This document shows, in pieces, positions 18,415 to 26,977 of a stretch of 64,000 nt of DNA. The stretch is from Caldicellulosiruptor diazotrophicus (GTDB lineage: Bacteria > Bacillota > Thermoanaerobacteria > Caldicellulosiruptorales > Caldicellulosiruptoraceae). The translations under genes and the position numbers were made by a program. Location of the stretch: contig NZ_AP024480.1 in the NCBI RefSeq assembly GCF_017347585.1, positions 362,001-426,000 of the forward strand. The letters are read 5' to 3'. The notes under the pieces are model-generated. The model made no database searches, had not been told where the DNA came from, and saw nothing but the letters and a program-made list of their open reading frames with translations. Every line of letters begins with the position of its first letter. The first letter of the stretch is position 1.

Positions 18415-19037
18415 AAGTTTATATGAAGATTATATTTTAGAAATTTTAGAGAAAATAGTTTTATAGGGATGTTGAATAAAAGTATTAATAAAATAGCTGA
18501 CAAATAAGATGCAAAAAAATAACAATTTCCATTTATAATAAGCTATTAAATAAAAAATACAGCAAACAAATTAATAAATCACTCATAAAGAAAAAATAAG
18601 AAATAAGGTAGCACTGCAGAGTAGCTCGTCACAAAAAATTATTTGTGAAAAGTTATTAATGCGAGTCCTACTGTTAATCTAAGTAAGTAAGTAAGTAAGT
18701 AAGTAAGAAAATATTTAATATAATCGTCATTAAAGCCCTATTAAATAATATTCCTTTAACTTTTAAAAAATCTACTGGCTTAGTAGGCATTATTGCAGAT
18801 GTTGTTGGTAGTCTTAAGGTGATAGAATGTAGATAGTTCAAATATTATATTTAAGAGGGCTGTAGCAAATTTTACACAAAGTTATGTAGGGGAAAGGTAG
18901 AAAGATTAAAATTGGAAATTATTAGACATTTGAGAGAGTACAAAACACGATTTAATTTTGTGGGACATATTCTGCGGAGAAAGATAATGCGATTGTTTTA
19001 CGGTGACTTACATAGTTAAATAAACGGGAGTGGTAGA
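18415..19037 (+). other. Long gene-free stretch with a tetranucleotide repeat
   Basis: About 620 bases with no credible ORF. It contains the AAGT microsatellite at 18681-18707 and a GGGCTGTAGCAAATTTTACA segment near 18858 that resembles terminal sequence of IS256-type elements, although no transposase or second end was found. The AGATAATGCGAT word shared with 13449 lies near 18983. It looks like a scar left by past insertion or deletion. Confidence 0.4.
18681..18707 (+). repeat. AAGT tetranucleotide microsatellite (about 6.75 units)
   Basis: Twenty-seven bases of perfect AAGT repeat in intergenic DNA 330 bases before the glycosyltransferase at 19038. Tetranucleotide tracts of this length are prone to slippage. 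It is not inside a reading frame, so frame switching is not implied; an effect on spacing in a promoter is possible but unproven. Confidence 0.95.
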
Positions 19038-20171
19038 ATGAAATGTTTAATTTTTCAACGTTTTATTCCTTTTTACAGAGAAGAGTTTTTTAGAAGAGTT
19101 CAAATTGAATTAGAGAAAAAGAATATCGAAGTATTTTTTGCTTTCGGAGAAACGAAACAGCAAACCGGAAGAAGTGGAAAAAAGTTTGACAAAGTTGATT
19201 TGAACAATAAGATATATTGTCCATATATTGAAATTAGTTTATTTAATAGAAATATAAGACTAAATAAAAAAGTTTTCTCAACTATATTAAAAATAAGACC
19301 TGATGTTATAGTATTTGAGGGTATAATTAGCAATATCAGTAATTGGATAATTGTGTTACTTTCTAAGGTCTTAAAAATAAAAATTATTGCATGGGTTCTG
19401 GGATGGGAAGAGAAGAAAAGTCTCATAAAAAGATTGCTATTAAAGTTGTTATATAAGAATGTAGATGTTTTCTTCGCTTATAGTACATCATCTAAAAAAT
19501 ATTTAAATAAATTAGACATAAAAGACGACAAGATTATAGTAGTTTATAACACTATAAATGAAGAGAACATATTAAAGAACATAGAAAAAGCAGAACAAGA
19601 GGCGGTAGAAATAAGGAGAAAAATGAATTTAGATGAGAAAATAGTTCTACTCTATTGTGGAGCTATGATCAAAGAAAAAAAACTAGAAATTCTGTTAGAT
19701 TCCATGAAAAAACTTTCTGATTGCATCCTGATTATTGTAGGCGATGGCAATGACATGGATTATTATAAGAAATATGTAATTAACAAAAAGATAGATAATG
19801 TAATATTTATTGGTAGAATAGTCGAAGATGTAGACAGTTATTTCCAAGCTGCTGATATTTTTGTTATGCCTTATCAAGGTGGTTTAGCATTGAACCAAGC
19901 CATGATTCATCAAAAACCCATAATTTGCGGTAAAGCAGATGGGAGCGAATACGATTTAGTAATAAATGGATATAATGGATTTAGAGATGAGGATTTGACC
20001 CCAGACAAGATAGTGGCATATGTTGAAGAAATAAAAAAGATAGGGATAGAAAGAATGGGGAAAAATTCGTTGAGTATTTTATTTGAGAAAGAAATTCTAT
20101 TTGCAAAATTTATTGAGAGATTCGTAAATGGGATTGTTAAAGTTTCATTATACAATAAAGACAAACAGTAA
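19038..20171 (+). CDS. GT4-family glycosyltransferase
   Basis: A 377-residue GT-B transferase. The N-terminal domain begins MKCLIFQRFIPFYREEFFRR with a long amphipathic segment near residues 75-130 that probably associates with the membrane. The C-terminal domain has LLYCGAMIKEKKLEILLDSM, a hydrophobic strand ending IIVGDGN, and AADIFVMPYQGGLALNQAM, the region equivalent to the donor-binding E-x7-E. Here that element is G-G-L-A-L-N-Q-A-M, without the usual first glutamate, so activity or donor may differ. The ribosome site is AACGGGAGTGG. It stands alone between a scar region and a pseudogene. Confidence 0.75.
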   Translation: MKCLIFQRFIPFYREEFFRRVQIELEKKNIEVFFAFGETKQQTGRSGKKFDKVDLNNKIYCPYIEISLFNRNIRLNKKVFSTILKIRPDVIVFEGIISNISNWIIVLLSKVLKIKIIAWVLGWEEKKSLIKRLLLKLLYKNVDVFFAYSTSSKKYLNKLDIKDDKIIVVYNTINEENILKNIEKAEQEAVEIRRKMNLDEKIVLLYCGAMIKEKKLEILLDSMKKLSDCILIIVGDGNDMDYYKKYVINKKIDNVIFIGRIVEDVDSYFQAADIFVMPYQGGLALNQAMIHQKPIICGKADGSEYDLVINGYNGFRDEDLTPDKIVAYVEEIKKIGIERMGKNSLSILFEKEILFAKFIERFVNGIVKVSLYNKDKQ

Positions 20172-20334
20172 AATATCAAAAGAACTTTTGAGGAAGAAAC
20201 TTCCTTATGTTTGTTGTATAATTATTAAATGAAACAGGAAAGAAAACGTTAGATTCACAATTTCAGATCATGCGTGATATTGAACGACGAAGAAAGATCT
20301 TATAAGGAAGATTTAATGGAAAAGTATAACTTAG

Positions 20335-20869
20335 TTGTTTTGGATTGGAAGTTTTGATGTGGAAGAAAATTTCACGTTTTTATTAGATGTTATTGGTAAA
20401 TTATAAAAAAAGAAGAATAGAGAATTTCACATGATAATGTTGACAATGGAGAAGAAAAAACAAAAGAATATTTTTTTGAGTATGCTTAAGATCTAGAGAT
20501 AATTAACGATGTAGGAAATTGTTATTCTGCAAAACAAAATGAAGTAATCAATTTTTATAAATCTGCATGCGTGTTTATTTTACCAGGTTATTATGAAATT
20601 TATGGTGTAATTTTACATAAAATTATGTAATTTACTGTAGCAGTAATATGTTTATGTAATGGGGGTACAATGAAAATAGAATTGATTAAAAATGGTTATA
20701 ATGGATTTATCGTCAATGATTTAGATGTAAATAAATGGGTTGATATAATTATAAAAGTGGTTAATGATGCCAACTTAAAAGGAAGATTGTTACGAATACA
20801 ATAAAAACTGTAGAGAAATATTTTGTTTGGGATGTGTTAATTGAGAGGTTTATGCCAAATCTTTATTAG
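20335..20869 (+). pseudogene. GT4-type glycosyltransferase C-terminal remnant with two in-frame TAA codons
   Basis: No long ORF exists, but reading by eye recovers a GT4 C-terminal domain: IGSFDVEENFTFLLDVIGKL, then in one frame EEKTKEYFFEYA-stop-DLEIIND, FYKSACVFILPGYYEIYGV, KIM-stop-FTVAVICLCNGG, ELIKNGYNGFIVNDLDVNKW. After another shift comes VEKYFVWDVLIERFMPNLY, ending at 20869. The in-frame stops are TAA at 20487-20489 and 20628-20630. The N-terminal half of the enzyme is missing or unrecognisable. The bases from 20172 to 20334 show nothing I can name. Confidence 0.75.
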
Positions 20870-20933
20870 AGTAGTTATAGGATGCTTTACAGAGGGGGAA
20901 TATGTTATAAACTAATTAGGGGGGCAAAATTTT

Positions 20934-21848
20934 ATGTTGCAGATTGATATAGAAAAGACAAAAAGATACTACAATATTAACAGTCAAATAAGTTTAAATA
21001 ATTTAACATTGGTTATGGATTTTTTACCTCTGAAAATGATTAGGTTTTTTCATAAATATGTCTAAAAATGTGATGAGTATCTATATAAGCAAAGTTTGAT
21101 AGATTTAATACCAAATGGCAAATTAAGATTTTTGATAAGAGTTGATGATTTTCCAAGGTGGGATTTAGGGTTAGGTGAATTTTATGAATTTCATAATATC
21201 ATGGTTAGCAATAACGTTGACTATGTGATAGGTTTAACTCCTTTTTTGAGTTTTTATGAACCAAAATTCAATCCGATTGATGAAAATTATATTAAGGCAA
21301 TTAAAGAATTGAATTTAAACTATGCATTGCATGGTTTTAATCATTATAATTATTATGAGTCCGGCAAAAAACTAGGTGAAATCAATTATTATAGTGATAT
21401 TGAGTTAGAGAACTTACTAGCAAAAACATATGCATTTTTCCAAGAAAATGAGTTAAAATTACCGGACGTATTTATTCCACCCTTTAATGCGTTATCAAAG
21501 AATAATTATAACGTATTAAAGAAATATTTTAAAATTATTTGCGAGGGACCGTTAACATTATCAACGATGCCAGAGTTAAAGCCAATTATGGGAGTATTTA
21601 TAGGGGAGAGCCTATATTTACCATCATATTTTCCGTATTATAGTGTGGCAAAGGATATTATGAGGGCAATTCAAAGAACAAAGTTAAAAGACAAGAATTT
21701 AATTATCCCAATAACGATCCACTGGGCATGGGAAAAAAGTACGAATTATTTGTATTTGAAAGAGTTATTGGAGTTAATAAAATATGATGTACTAAACTGG
21801 TGTGAATTGGTGACCATCGTTGAAGAAATAAATGCTGGAGTTAAGTAA
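20934..21848 (+). pseudogene. Polysaccharide-deacetylase-like protein (DUF2334 type) interrupted by an in-frame TAA
   Basis: From ATG 20934 the frame encodes MLQIDIEKTKRYYNINSQIS and continues to TAA at 21063-21065, after which the same frame is open to 21848. The downstream part has deacetylase-like features: RVDDFPRWD near the N terminus (metal-binding DD), ALHGFNHY (metal histidines), and IPPFNALSKNN. Such proteins remove acyl groups from polysaccharide. Translation could restart at TTG 21096, giving 250 residues that keep the catalytic motifs, so a shortened protein may still work. Because the interruption costs only about 44 N-terminal residues, function may persist. Confidence 0.65.
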
Positions 21849-21953
21849 ATTTGAGCTCAAAGTTATTATCTTATGAATAAAATATAATTGTTCAAATTTT
21901 TAATCCGTAGTATGTCAAAATAGGTAAATGTTCTTAGAAGGAGAGGTTGATAG

Positions 21954-22997
21954 ATGACTACATATCTGTGCACGTGGCTTTATTTAGAAGAAAAAGGAAA
22001 AGAAAGTTATTATCCACAGGTGGATTTAAAATCATCTTCTTATATTTTTCAGAAAATATATTGGAAATGTGTTGCAGTGTTTTTTTATTCAGCGGTTTTG
22101 TTTAATAAGGAAAGAAATGATGTAAAATACTTATTTTTCACCAATATAAATAAAGAGTTGATTCCAAATAATTTGGATGGCTTTGATCTGAAAAAGTTTC
22201 TTGAAAAAGAAGAGATAGAAGTTGTTACATTGCCATTAACATATGAAGTTCCACAAGATTATTTTTCGGCGTGGAGAAATCAGTTTTACATATTTGATGT
22301 ATTTAAATATGTAACGACAAATGAAAAATATTGTATGGATGATAATTTTATTATACTTGACTGTGATTGCATAATAAATAATGATCTGGGTGAAATGCTC
22401 AAAAAACGGGAACAGCATAAGATATTATTATATTGTCTTGAATATGATATTTCTCAAGTAGTTAATGGTTTGAGTCGACAACAAATGAAAGAGGTTTATG
22501 AAGATATTTTAAATATAAAGCTTGATTGTGTTCCAAGGTATTACGGAGGAGAAATTGTTGCTGCAAAAAAAGAAGTAATAGTAGAGGTATATAAAGAATT
22601 TACAAATCTATTTCCTATCATGTTAGAGAGAAATAAACAGAAGAAACTAAAGTTTAACGAAGAGGCTCAAACACTCAGTTTTTTATACTACAAACTGGGG
22701 TTTGAAAACAATGAAGCTAATAAGTTTATAAAAAGGATTTGGACATCTCCAAAATGTTACAATTTTACGGAAGGTGATATGTATCTGCACATATTACATT
22801 TACCTTATGAGTAAAAATATGGTTACAATGAGTTATTTGCTAAGTTGAAAATGCTAGGCTTTAAATACGTTGATAAAGATTACTTTAAAAAATTATTAAA
22901 AAACACAATGAGGTTGCAAAAAAATAATGTTCTGGGTAACACTAAATTAATTTTGAGATGGATGAGATATAAAATATTAAAAGTTTTCTCTCGATAG
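21954..22997 (+). pseudogene. Putative glycosyltransferase-like protein of the capsule locus, with an in-frame TAA near its end
   Basis: The open frame from ATG 21954 (after AAGGAGAGG) runs 286 residues to TAA 22812-22814, but the same frame continues for 60 more codons (KYGYNELFAKLKMLGFKYVD, ending at TAG 22995-22997), so the stop probably truncates a longer protein. The body contains NFIILDCDCIINND, a DxD-like motif typical of metal-dependent GT-A transferases, and WRNQFYIFDVF. I cannot name the family. The 286-residue product holds the presumed catalytic motif and could be active. Transcription direction and spacing fit the exopolysaccharide locus. Confidence 0.6.
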
Positions 22998-23069
22998 ACG
23001 AAGTTTAATTTTATCTAATTTGACAGAATAATCTAATAAGAATGTACTAAAGGGGTGATTACTTCATAA

Positions 23070-23732
23070 ATGGATATTAAAGTTTTGCTACCAAGATTTA
23101 TAAAGCTGAAGATTAAACAAATTTATTTTTATAAAAAATATGGTGCAAAAATTTATTCAGTGAATGTTGACATAAAATGCAAATTATCGAAAAATACAAT
23201 GGTTTATAAAGATGTACATATAGGTAAGGATGTTATTATTGGTGATTATACGTATGTAAATTGTGGTTCTGTTATAGAAAGTGGTATAATTGGAAAGTAT
23301 TGCTCTATTGGTCCCAGTGTAAAAATAGAGATCTCAGAGCATCCATATCATTTGGTTTCGACACACCCATTTTTGTACGAAAGAAAGTTAAAATTTATTT
23401 CAGATTCAGAAATTATTAGCAAATTGGAAATAAATAAGGAAGTACCCATTATTGGTAATGATGTTTGGATAGGGGCAAACGCAATTATTTTGAGAGGTGT
23501 AAAAATTGGAGATGGCGCTGTGATAGGAGCAGGAGCTGTAGTAACTAAAGATGTGGAACCTTATTCGATTGTTGGCGGTGTTCCTGCGCGACTAATCAAG
23601 TGGAGGTTTCCGCCAGAGATTAGAGAAAAGCTCCTAAGAATAAATTGGTGGGATTGGCCTGAAGAGAGAATAAAAGAAAATATTCACATGTTTTATGATG
23701 TTGAAGCTTTTTGTGCATGTTTTAGCATATAA
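23070..23732 (+). CDS. Left-handed beta-helix acyltransferase (CatB/Vat-like)
   Basis: A 220-residue hexapeptide-repeat protein. Repeated [LIV]-G-x4 turns run from about residue 50 ([14 protein letters not shown]) to residue 165 ([20 protein letters not shown]), with the conserved [13 protein letters not shown]-like stretch and the [17 protein letters not shown] ending of CatB/Vat-type O-acetyltransferases. The catalytic histidine is probably in [12 protein letters not shown]. It likely O-acetylates a sugar of the exopolysaccharide. The last few residues (FCACFSI) differ from the usual ending and lie where the next pseudogene begins, so the 3' end may have been altered by rearrangement. Confidence 0.85.
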   Translation: MDIKVLLPRFIKLKIKQIYFYKKYGAKIYSVNVDIKCKLSKNTMVYKDVHIGKDVIIGDYTYVNCGSVIESGIIGKYCSIGPSVKIEISEHPYHLVSTHPFLYERKLKFISDSEIISKLEINKEVPIIGNDVWIGANAIILRGVKIGDGAVIGAGAVVTKDVEPYSIVGGVPARLIKWRFPPEIREKLLRINWWDWPEERIKENIHMFYDVEAFCACFSI

Positions 23733-23735
23733 AGT

Positions 23736-24160
23736 GGTAGTGGTAGTTTTTTTATACAGTAAGCACAGAGGAAAAAGTATTTTTTGTTCCAATTTAATGA
23801 AGACAATTGAAAAATATAATGTTCCAAAGGTGGTAGCAGTTTTAGGAATTCCTATGAAGGATTACTCTTCAGACGATGGACTAAGCCATGGTCACGATAT
23901 AATAAATATCTTGCAGTCTCAAGAAGTTAAGGGTAAAAGCTTTTGACTCTGCAGTCAATAAAGACTACAATTTTAAAATTAGCTCTATGAAAGAAGCATT
24001 AGAAGATGTAAATGTTATTTTGTTTTAGCAAAGCATTGAGTTTGATAAGATAGTGGAATATGTAACTAAGTCACATATTATTCTGATAGATACATGTATG
24101 TATTTTCAAATAAAGATGCGAAAAAAGTTTGGTTTCATAATATATAAGCAAGGAAAGAGG
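23736..24160 (+). pseudogene. Nucleotide-sugar dehydrogenase (UDP-glucose 6-dehydrogenase type) C-terminal remnant
   Basis: The frame ending at 23946 reads NLMKTIEKYNVPKVVAVLGI then DIINILQSQEVKGK. A one-base shift at about 23938 gives AFDSAVNKDYNFKISSMKEA then ALEDVNVILF, TAG at 24026-24028, QSIEFDKIVEYVTKSHIILI, and KKFGFIIYKQGK. This is the C-terminal UDP-binding domain of UDP-glucose/GDP-mannose dehydrogenases, in conserved order but with a changed glycine/proline loop. The N-terminal NAD domain and middle dimer domain are absent. The remnant runs in frame into the start of the VanZ-like gene. Confidence 0.7.
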
Positions 24161-24172
24161 TACTATAGAAGG

Positions 24173-24673
24173 ATGAGTAATAGAACAATTTCTCTAATAT
24201 CATGGGCAACCGTAATCTTATGGTTGCTTATTATCTTTTTCCTATCCTCTCAGCCAGGGACAAAGTCTAATGACTTTAGCAAAAGTGTGACAAAGCACAT
24301 TATTAAAGCAACACAAAAGGTGATTGTACCGAATAGTTACATAAAGTCAAGAAAAAATATAATAACTAAACTCAACAATCTTGTAAAAAAATATGCCCAT
24401 GTAGTAATGTACTTAGTGTTGGGCATATTGGTTATTAACGCATTTGTAGTAAGTGGAATTAGGGGCTGCAAAGCAATTATTTTTTCTTTAATATTTTGCC
24501 TCTTTTATGCCGCAAGTGACGAAATACACCAGTTATTTGTTCCAGGCAGAGGGGCAAAAGCAACTGATGTGTTGATTGATGGTATTGGTGCTTTAATAGG
24601 AATTGGGATTTATAAATTCATCTTCAAAATATATTACACAGTAAAAACAAAATCTTCACCAAAACAATTATAA
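24173..24673 (+). CDS. VanZ-like membrane protein
   Basis: A 166-residue protein with about four hydrophobic helices. The VanZ-family features are SLISWATVILWLLIIFFLSS with Q-P-G near the N terminus, KKYAHVVMYLVLG, SDEIHQLFVPGRGAKATDVL (the most conserved block) and a final helix. VanZ-like proteins occur in cell-wall and polysaccharide loci; biochemical function is poorly defined, although VanZ itself gives low-level teicoplanin resistance. I place the start at ATG 24173, since the upstream in-frame extension from 24053 is dehydrogenase pseudogene sequence. It appears to be the last gene of the exopolysaccharide locus. Confidence 0.85.
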   Translation: MSNRTISLISWATVILWLLIIFFLSSQPGTKSNDFSKSVTKHIIKATQKVIVPNSYIKSRKNIITKLNNLVKKYAHVVMYLVLGILVINAFVVSGIRGCKAIIFSLIFCLFYAASDEIHQLFVPGRGAKATDVLIDGIGALIGIGIYKFIFKIYYTVKTKSSPKQL

Positions 24674-24956
24674 CCATCCACAATAAAACGCTTATTATAA
24701 TCCCATTTTTTAACCCTCTGAAAAAATTAGGCGATGGCATTGCTGGGATTGTTCCTTTTACTTTTCTTTAATACATATTATGCATCTTCATTTAGCAGTT
24801 TATACTCATTTTTCAAATCTTTTAACATTTCAAACCCCTTTCATTTTTTATGCCATTTTACATTATTTCTTTTCTTTCTAAAATTCCTTTCACACATTTT
24901 TACTCCATTTCATATTATACTTATGTAAACACAATAAAAACGGAGATGATGGTTTG

Positions 24957-25481
24957 ATGCTCAAAAACTTTATCAGTATCGAAGGGGTTGCAAATGTATC
25001 TGAGTTTCCCACACTTACAACTCTTGACAGATACAACCAGTTTGAGGTAGAGGAACAAGTTACAATACCTGCAGAAAAGCCTGAGATGGAGCAAATTGTC
25101 TCTGTTATGGTAGAGGCAAGTATAAAAAACTACTATGCAATTGCAACACCAACCGGGCTAAAAGTAATTATCGAAGGTGAACTTAAGCAAAAGATAACAT
25201 ATGTTGCAAATGAGCCAACACAGTCTATTCACTCAGCAATGTTTATAACAGGCTTTTGCAACTTTATAGATATACCACTCAATCTTCCAACTGGTCAGAA
25301 TGTGCTAAACATTTTACAAACCCTTGGAATTACCTTGGATGATGTAGTCAGCGCACCACCAAATATTATTATAGAAGACTTTTCTATATCCCAGATTGAC
25401 ACAAGAAAAGCCAAAAAATGTACAATACTTTTTGCATGGGTAAGAGTAAACGCGCTATTGGCAACCTACTTGCCAACTTAG
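24957..25481 (+). CDS. SPOCS/DUF3794-domain protein (copy 1)
   Basis: About 174 residues forming one SPOCS (DUF3794) domain. The family pattern is seen as EEQVTIPAEKPEMEQIVSVM, a beta-rich middle with VIIEGELKQKITYVANEPTQ, QSIHSAMFITGFCNF and a C-terminal CTILFAWVRVNA. DUF3794 domains occur in Firmicute spore-coat morphogenesis proteins (SafA/SpoVID-like) and in clostridial proteins of unknown role. GGAG lies 12 bases before ATG 24957; the in-frame TTG at 24954 is less likely. It is the first of three tandem related genes, clearly a duplication with the next. Confidence 0.85.
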   Translation: MLKNFISIEGVANVSEFPTLTTLDRYNQFEVEEQVTIPAEKPEMEQIVSVMVEASIKNYYAIATPTGLKVIIEGELKQKITYVANEPTQSIHSAMFITGFCNFIDIPLNLPTGQNVLNILQTLGITLDDVVSAPPNIIIEDFSISQIDTRKAKKCTILFAWVRVNALLATYLPT

Positions 25482-25512
25482 AACAATTGATTTTATGGAG
25501 GTGTGAGAAAAA

Positions 25513-26034
25513 ATGCTTAGAAATTTTGTTGACATAATCGGAATTGCTGATGCGTCAAGCTTTCCAACTTTACTTCCGACAAACCCTAACACAGAATATA
25601 TTGTAGAAGAAAAACTCACAATTCCTCAGGAAAAACCTGATGTTGAGCAAATAAACACAGTTTTAATTGAAGCAAAGGTGACAGACTCGAGAGTAATTCC
25701 TACACCTGTTGGACTGAAAATTGTTGTTGATGGTGAGCTCAAACAAAAGATTATATACACAGCCAATGTCACAGAGCAGTCTGTTCATTCAGTTTTGTAT
25801 GTTGAGCCATTTTGCACATTCATCGAAGTGCCGCTTAAGCTTCCTGCTGGTACAAACACATTACAGCTTCTGCAGACATTGGGTATCACTTTAAACGATG
25901 TTTTAGTTGGAAAACCCAACGTGCTGATTGAAGATGTGACAGTATCACTTCTTGACCCAAGAACAATTGAAAAATGCACAGTCCTTTTCATCTGGGCGAC
26001 ATTAAATAGCGCACTATCAACTGTACTTGGCTAA
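25513..26034 (+). CDS. SPOCS/DUF3794-domain protein (copy 2)
   Basis: A 173-residue paralogue of the preceding gene, aligning along its whole length: EEKLTIPQEKPDVEQINTVL, VVDGELKQKIIYTANVTEQS, LQLLQTLGITLNDVL and CTVLFIWATLNS. Thirty-one bases separate it from copy 1, with GGAGGTGTGAG before its ATG. The two copies have diverged substantially in codons and residues, so the duplication is not recent. Function unknown; the domain is linked in other Firmicutes to spore envelope assembly. Confidence 0.85.
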   Translation: MLRNFVDIIGIADASSFPTLLPTNPNTEYIVEEKLTIPQEKPDVEQINTVLIEAKVTDSRVIPTPVGLKIVVDGELKQKIIYTANVTEQSVHSVLYVEPFCTFIEVPLKLPAGTNTLQLLQTLGITLNDVLVGKPNVLIEDVTVSLLDPRTIEKCTVLFIWATLNSALSTVLG

Positions 26035-26109
26035 ATTTAGTATCATAAAATAGGAGAAGTTGCCATAAAATCAACATTAGAACTATGTTAAAAAGGTCTA
26101 TAGAAAAAG

Positions 26110-26580
26110 ATGGAAATACAAAAAGGTTGTGCATACTTAGGGACAATTGAGCCACATGAGTATGACGATGTAAAAAAAACACACGTTTATAAACAAGTGC
26201 TGACAAAGGCAGAGTTTGAAATTCCAGAGTCAAAGCCAGAGATAGAAGATTTTTCGTCGGTAGTGATGCAAATTACAAGAAAAAAGTGCAAGCTAATCTG
26301 CGGACCGCTTGGTGACAAAATAGTTGTTACAGGTACAATAAACTTAAATGTGATGTACACAGCTGCAAACCCACAGCAATCTGTTCACAATGTACATTTG
26401 TGCCATGATGTTGATGCTTTTATAAACATCAAATGCTTGGAAGAAACTCACAAAAGCTTTTGTGGCTGCTGCGATGTTAAGATGTATATTGAGTGGGCTG
26501 ATCTTGAGGTAGTAGACAAAAGAAGAATCAAAGGATGCTTTTTAGTGTTGATAACTGCCAAGTGCAAGTCTGTAAAGTAA
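26110..26580 (+). CDS. SPOCS/DUF3794-like protein (copy 3, cysteine-rich)
   Basis: A 156-residue, more divergent member of the same family: TKAEFEIPESKPEIEDFSSV matches the first block, GTINLNVMYTAANPQQSVHN the central block, and GCFLVLITAKC the last. It carries about eight cysteines, including FCGCCDVKMYIEW, absent from copies 1 and 2, suggesting metal binding or disulphide cross-linking. The ribosome site is weak. It lies 75 bases after copy 2 and four bases before the companion gene. Confidence 0.75.
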   Translation: MEIQKGCAYLGTIEPHEYDDVKKTHVYKQVLTKAEFEIPESKPEIEDFSSVVMQITRKKCKLICGPLGDKIVVTGTINLNVMYTAANPQQSVHNVHLCHDVDAFINIKCLEETHKSFCGCCDVKMYIEWADLEVVDKRRIKGCFLVLITAKCKSVK

Positions 26581-26587
26581 GGAAGTG

Positions 26588-26935
26588 ATGATAGCTTTGA
26601 GTGGTCCAGAGTTTGTCAGAAAGCCAAGGGATGAAATTATAAATGAGATTTTAGAGTCTATTGCAAAGGAAGAGATGGCGATTGCAAATCTTATGAATGC
26701 TGAGGCTGAGAAGATAAAAAGAGTTGTTGCGAGCCATGATCTTCCAAAAGCTGAGGATTTTTCACAGCTGCTTAGTCTTCAAAAGCTTGTTGCAGAGATT
26801 TTAGAAAAGCTCATTCAAAAGCAAAATATCATAATCAAAAAGCTTGATATGATAAGAGAGTTTAAGGCAACTATAATAAAGAAGGAAAAGCCTCATCCTT
26901 ATCATCCTATGCCACAATATGACAATGAAGAATGA
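26588..26935 (+). CDS. Conserved small helical protein linked to the SPOCS genes
   Basis: A 115-residue helical protein. The segment IINEILESIAKEEMAIANLM, then NAEAEKIKRVV, resembles a short domain (I-I-E-S-I-A-x-E-E-x-A-L-A-x-I-x-N-A-E-x-E-K) found in many clostridial hypothetical proteins, often in gene neighbourhoods with coat-like or collagen-like surface proteins. The C terminus is histidine/proline-rich (KPHPYHPMPQY). A GGAAG lies before GTG 26585/ATG 26588. Cotranscription with the three SPOCS genes is likely. Function unknown. Confidence 0.65.
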   Translation: MIALSGPEFVRKPRDEIINEILESIAKEEMAIANLMNAEAEKIKRVVASHDLPKAEDFSQLLSLQKLVAEILEKLIQKQNIIIKKLDMIREFKATIIKKEKPHPYHPMPQYDNEE

Positions 26936-26943
26936 AAAGTTTT

Positions 26944-26977
26944 AATCTTGGTGGTGTTATACCATCAAGATTTTTTA
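26944..26977 (+). terminator. Convergent terminator between the SPOCS cluster and the minus-strand ABC gene
   Basis: AATCTTGGTGG and CCATCAAGATT form an 11-bp stem with one G-U pair, followed by TTTTATT on the plus strand; an A-rich left flank could serve the opposite strand less well. It ends at the stop codon of the minus-strand ATPase gene. Confidence 0.7.

Noticed and set aside
18681-18707. Tandem repeat as a CRISPR array
   Set aside because: Units are four bases with no spacers; it is a microsatellite. No direct-repeat/spacer pattern was seen anywhere.
18850-18900. Insertion sequence of IS256 type
   Set aside because: Only one end-like segment is visible; no transposase frame or matching second end was found.
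23695-23946. Stand-alone 83-residue gene
   Set aside because: It is part of a frameshifted nucleotide-sugar dehydrogenase remnant and overlaps the acyltransferase end.
24734-24928. Hydrophobic 64-residue ORF
   Set aside because: Low-complexity Phe/Leu/Ser translation of T-rich DNA, no ribosome site, no family resemblance.
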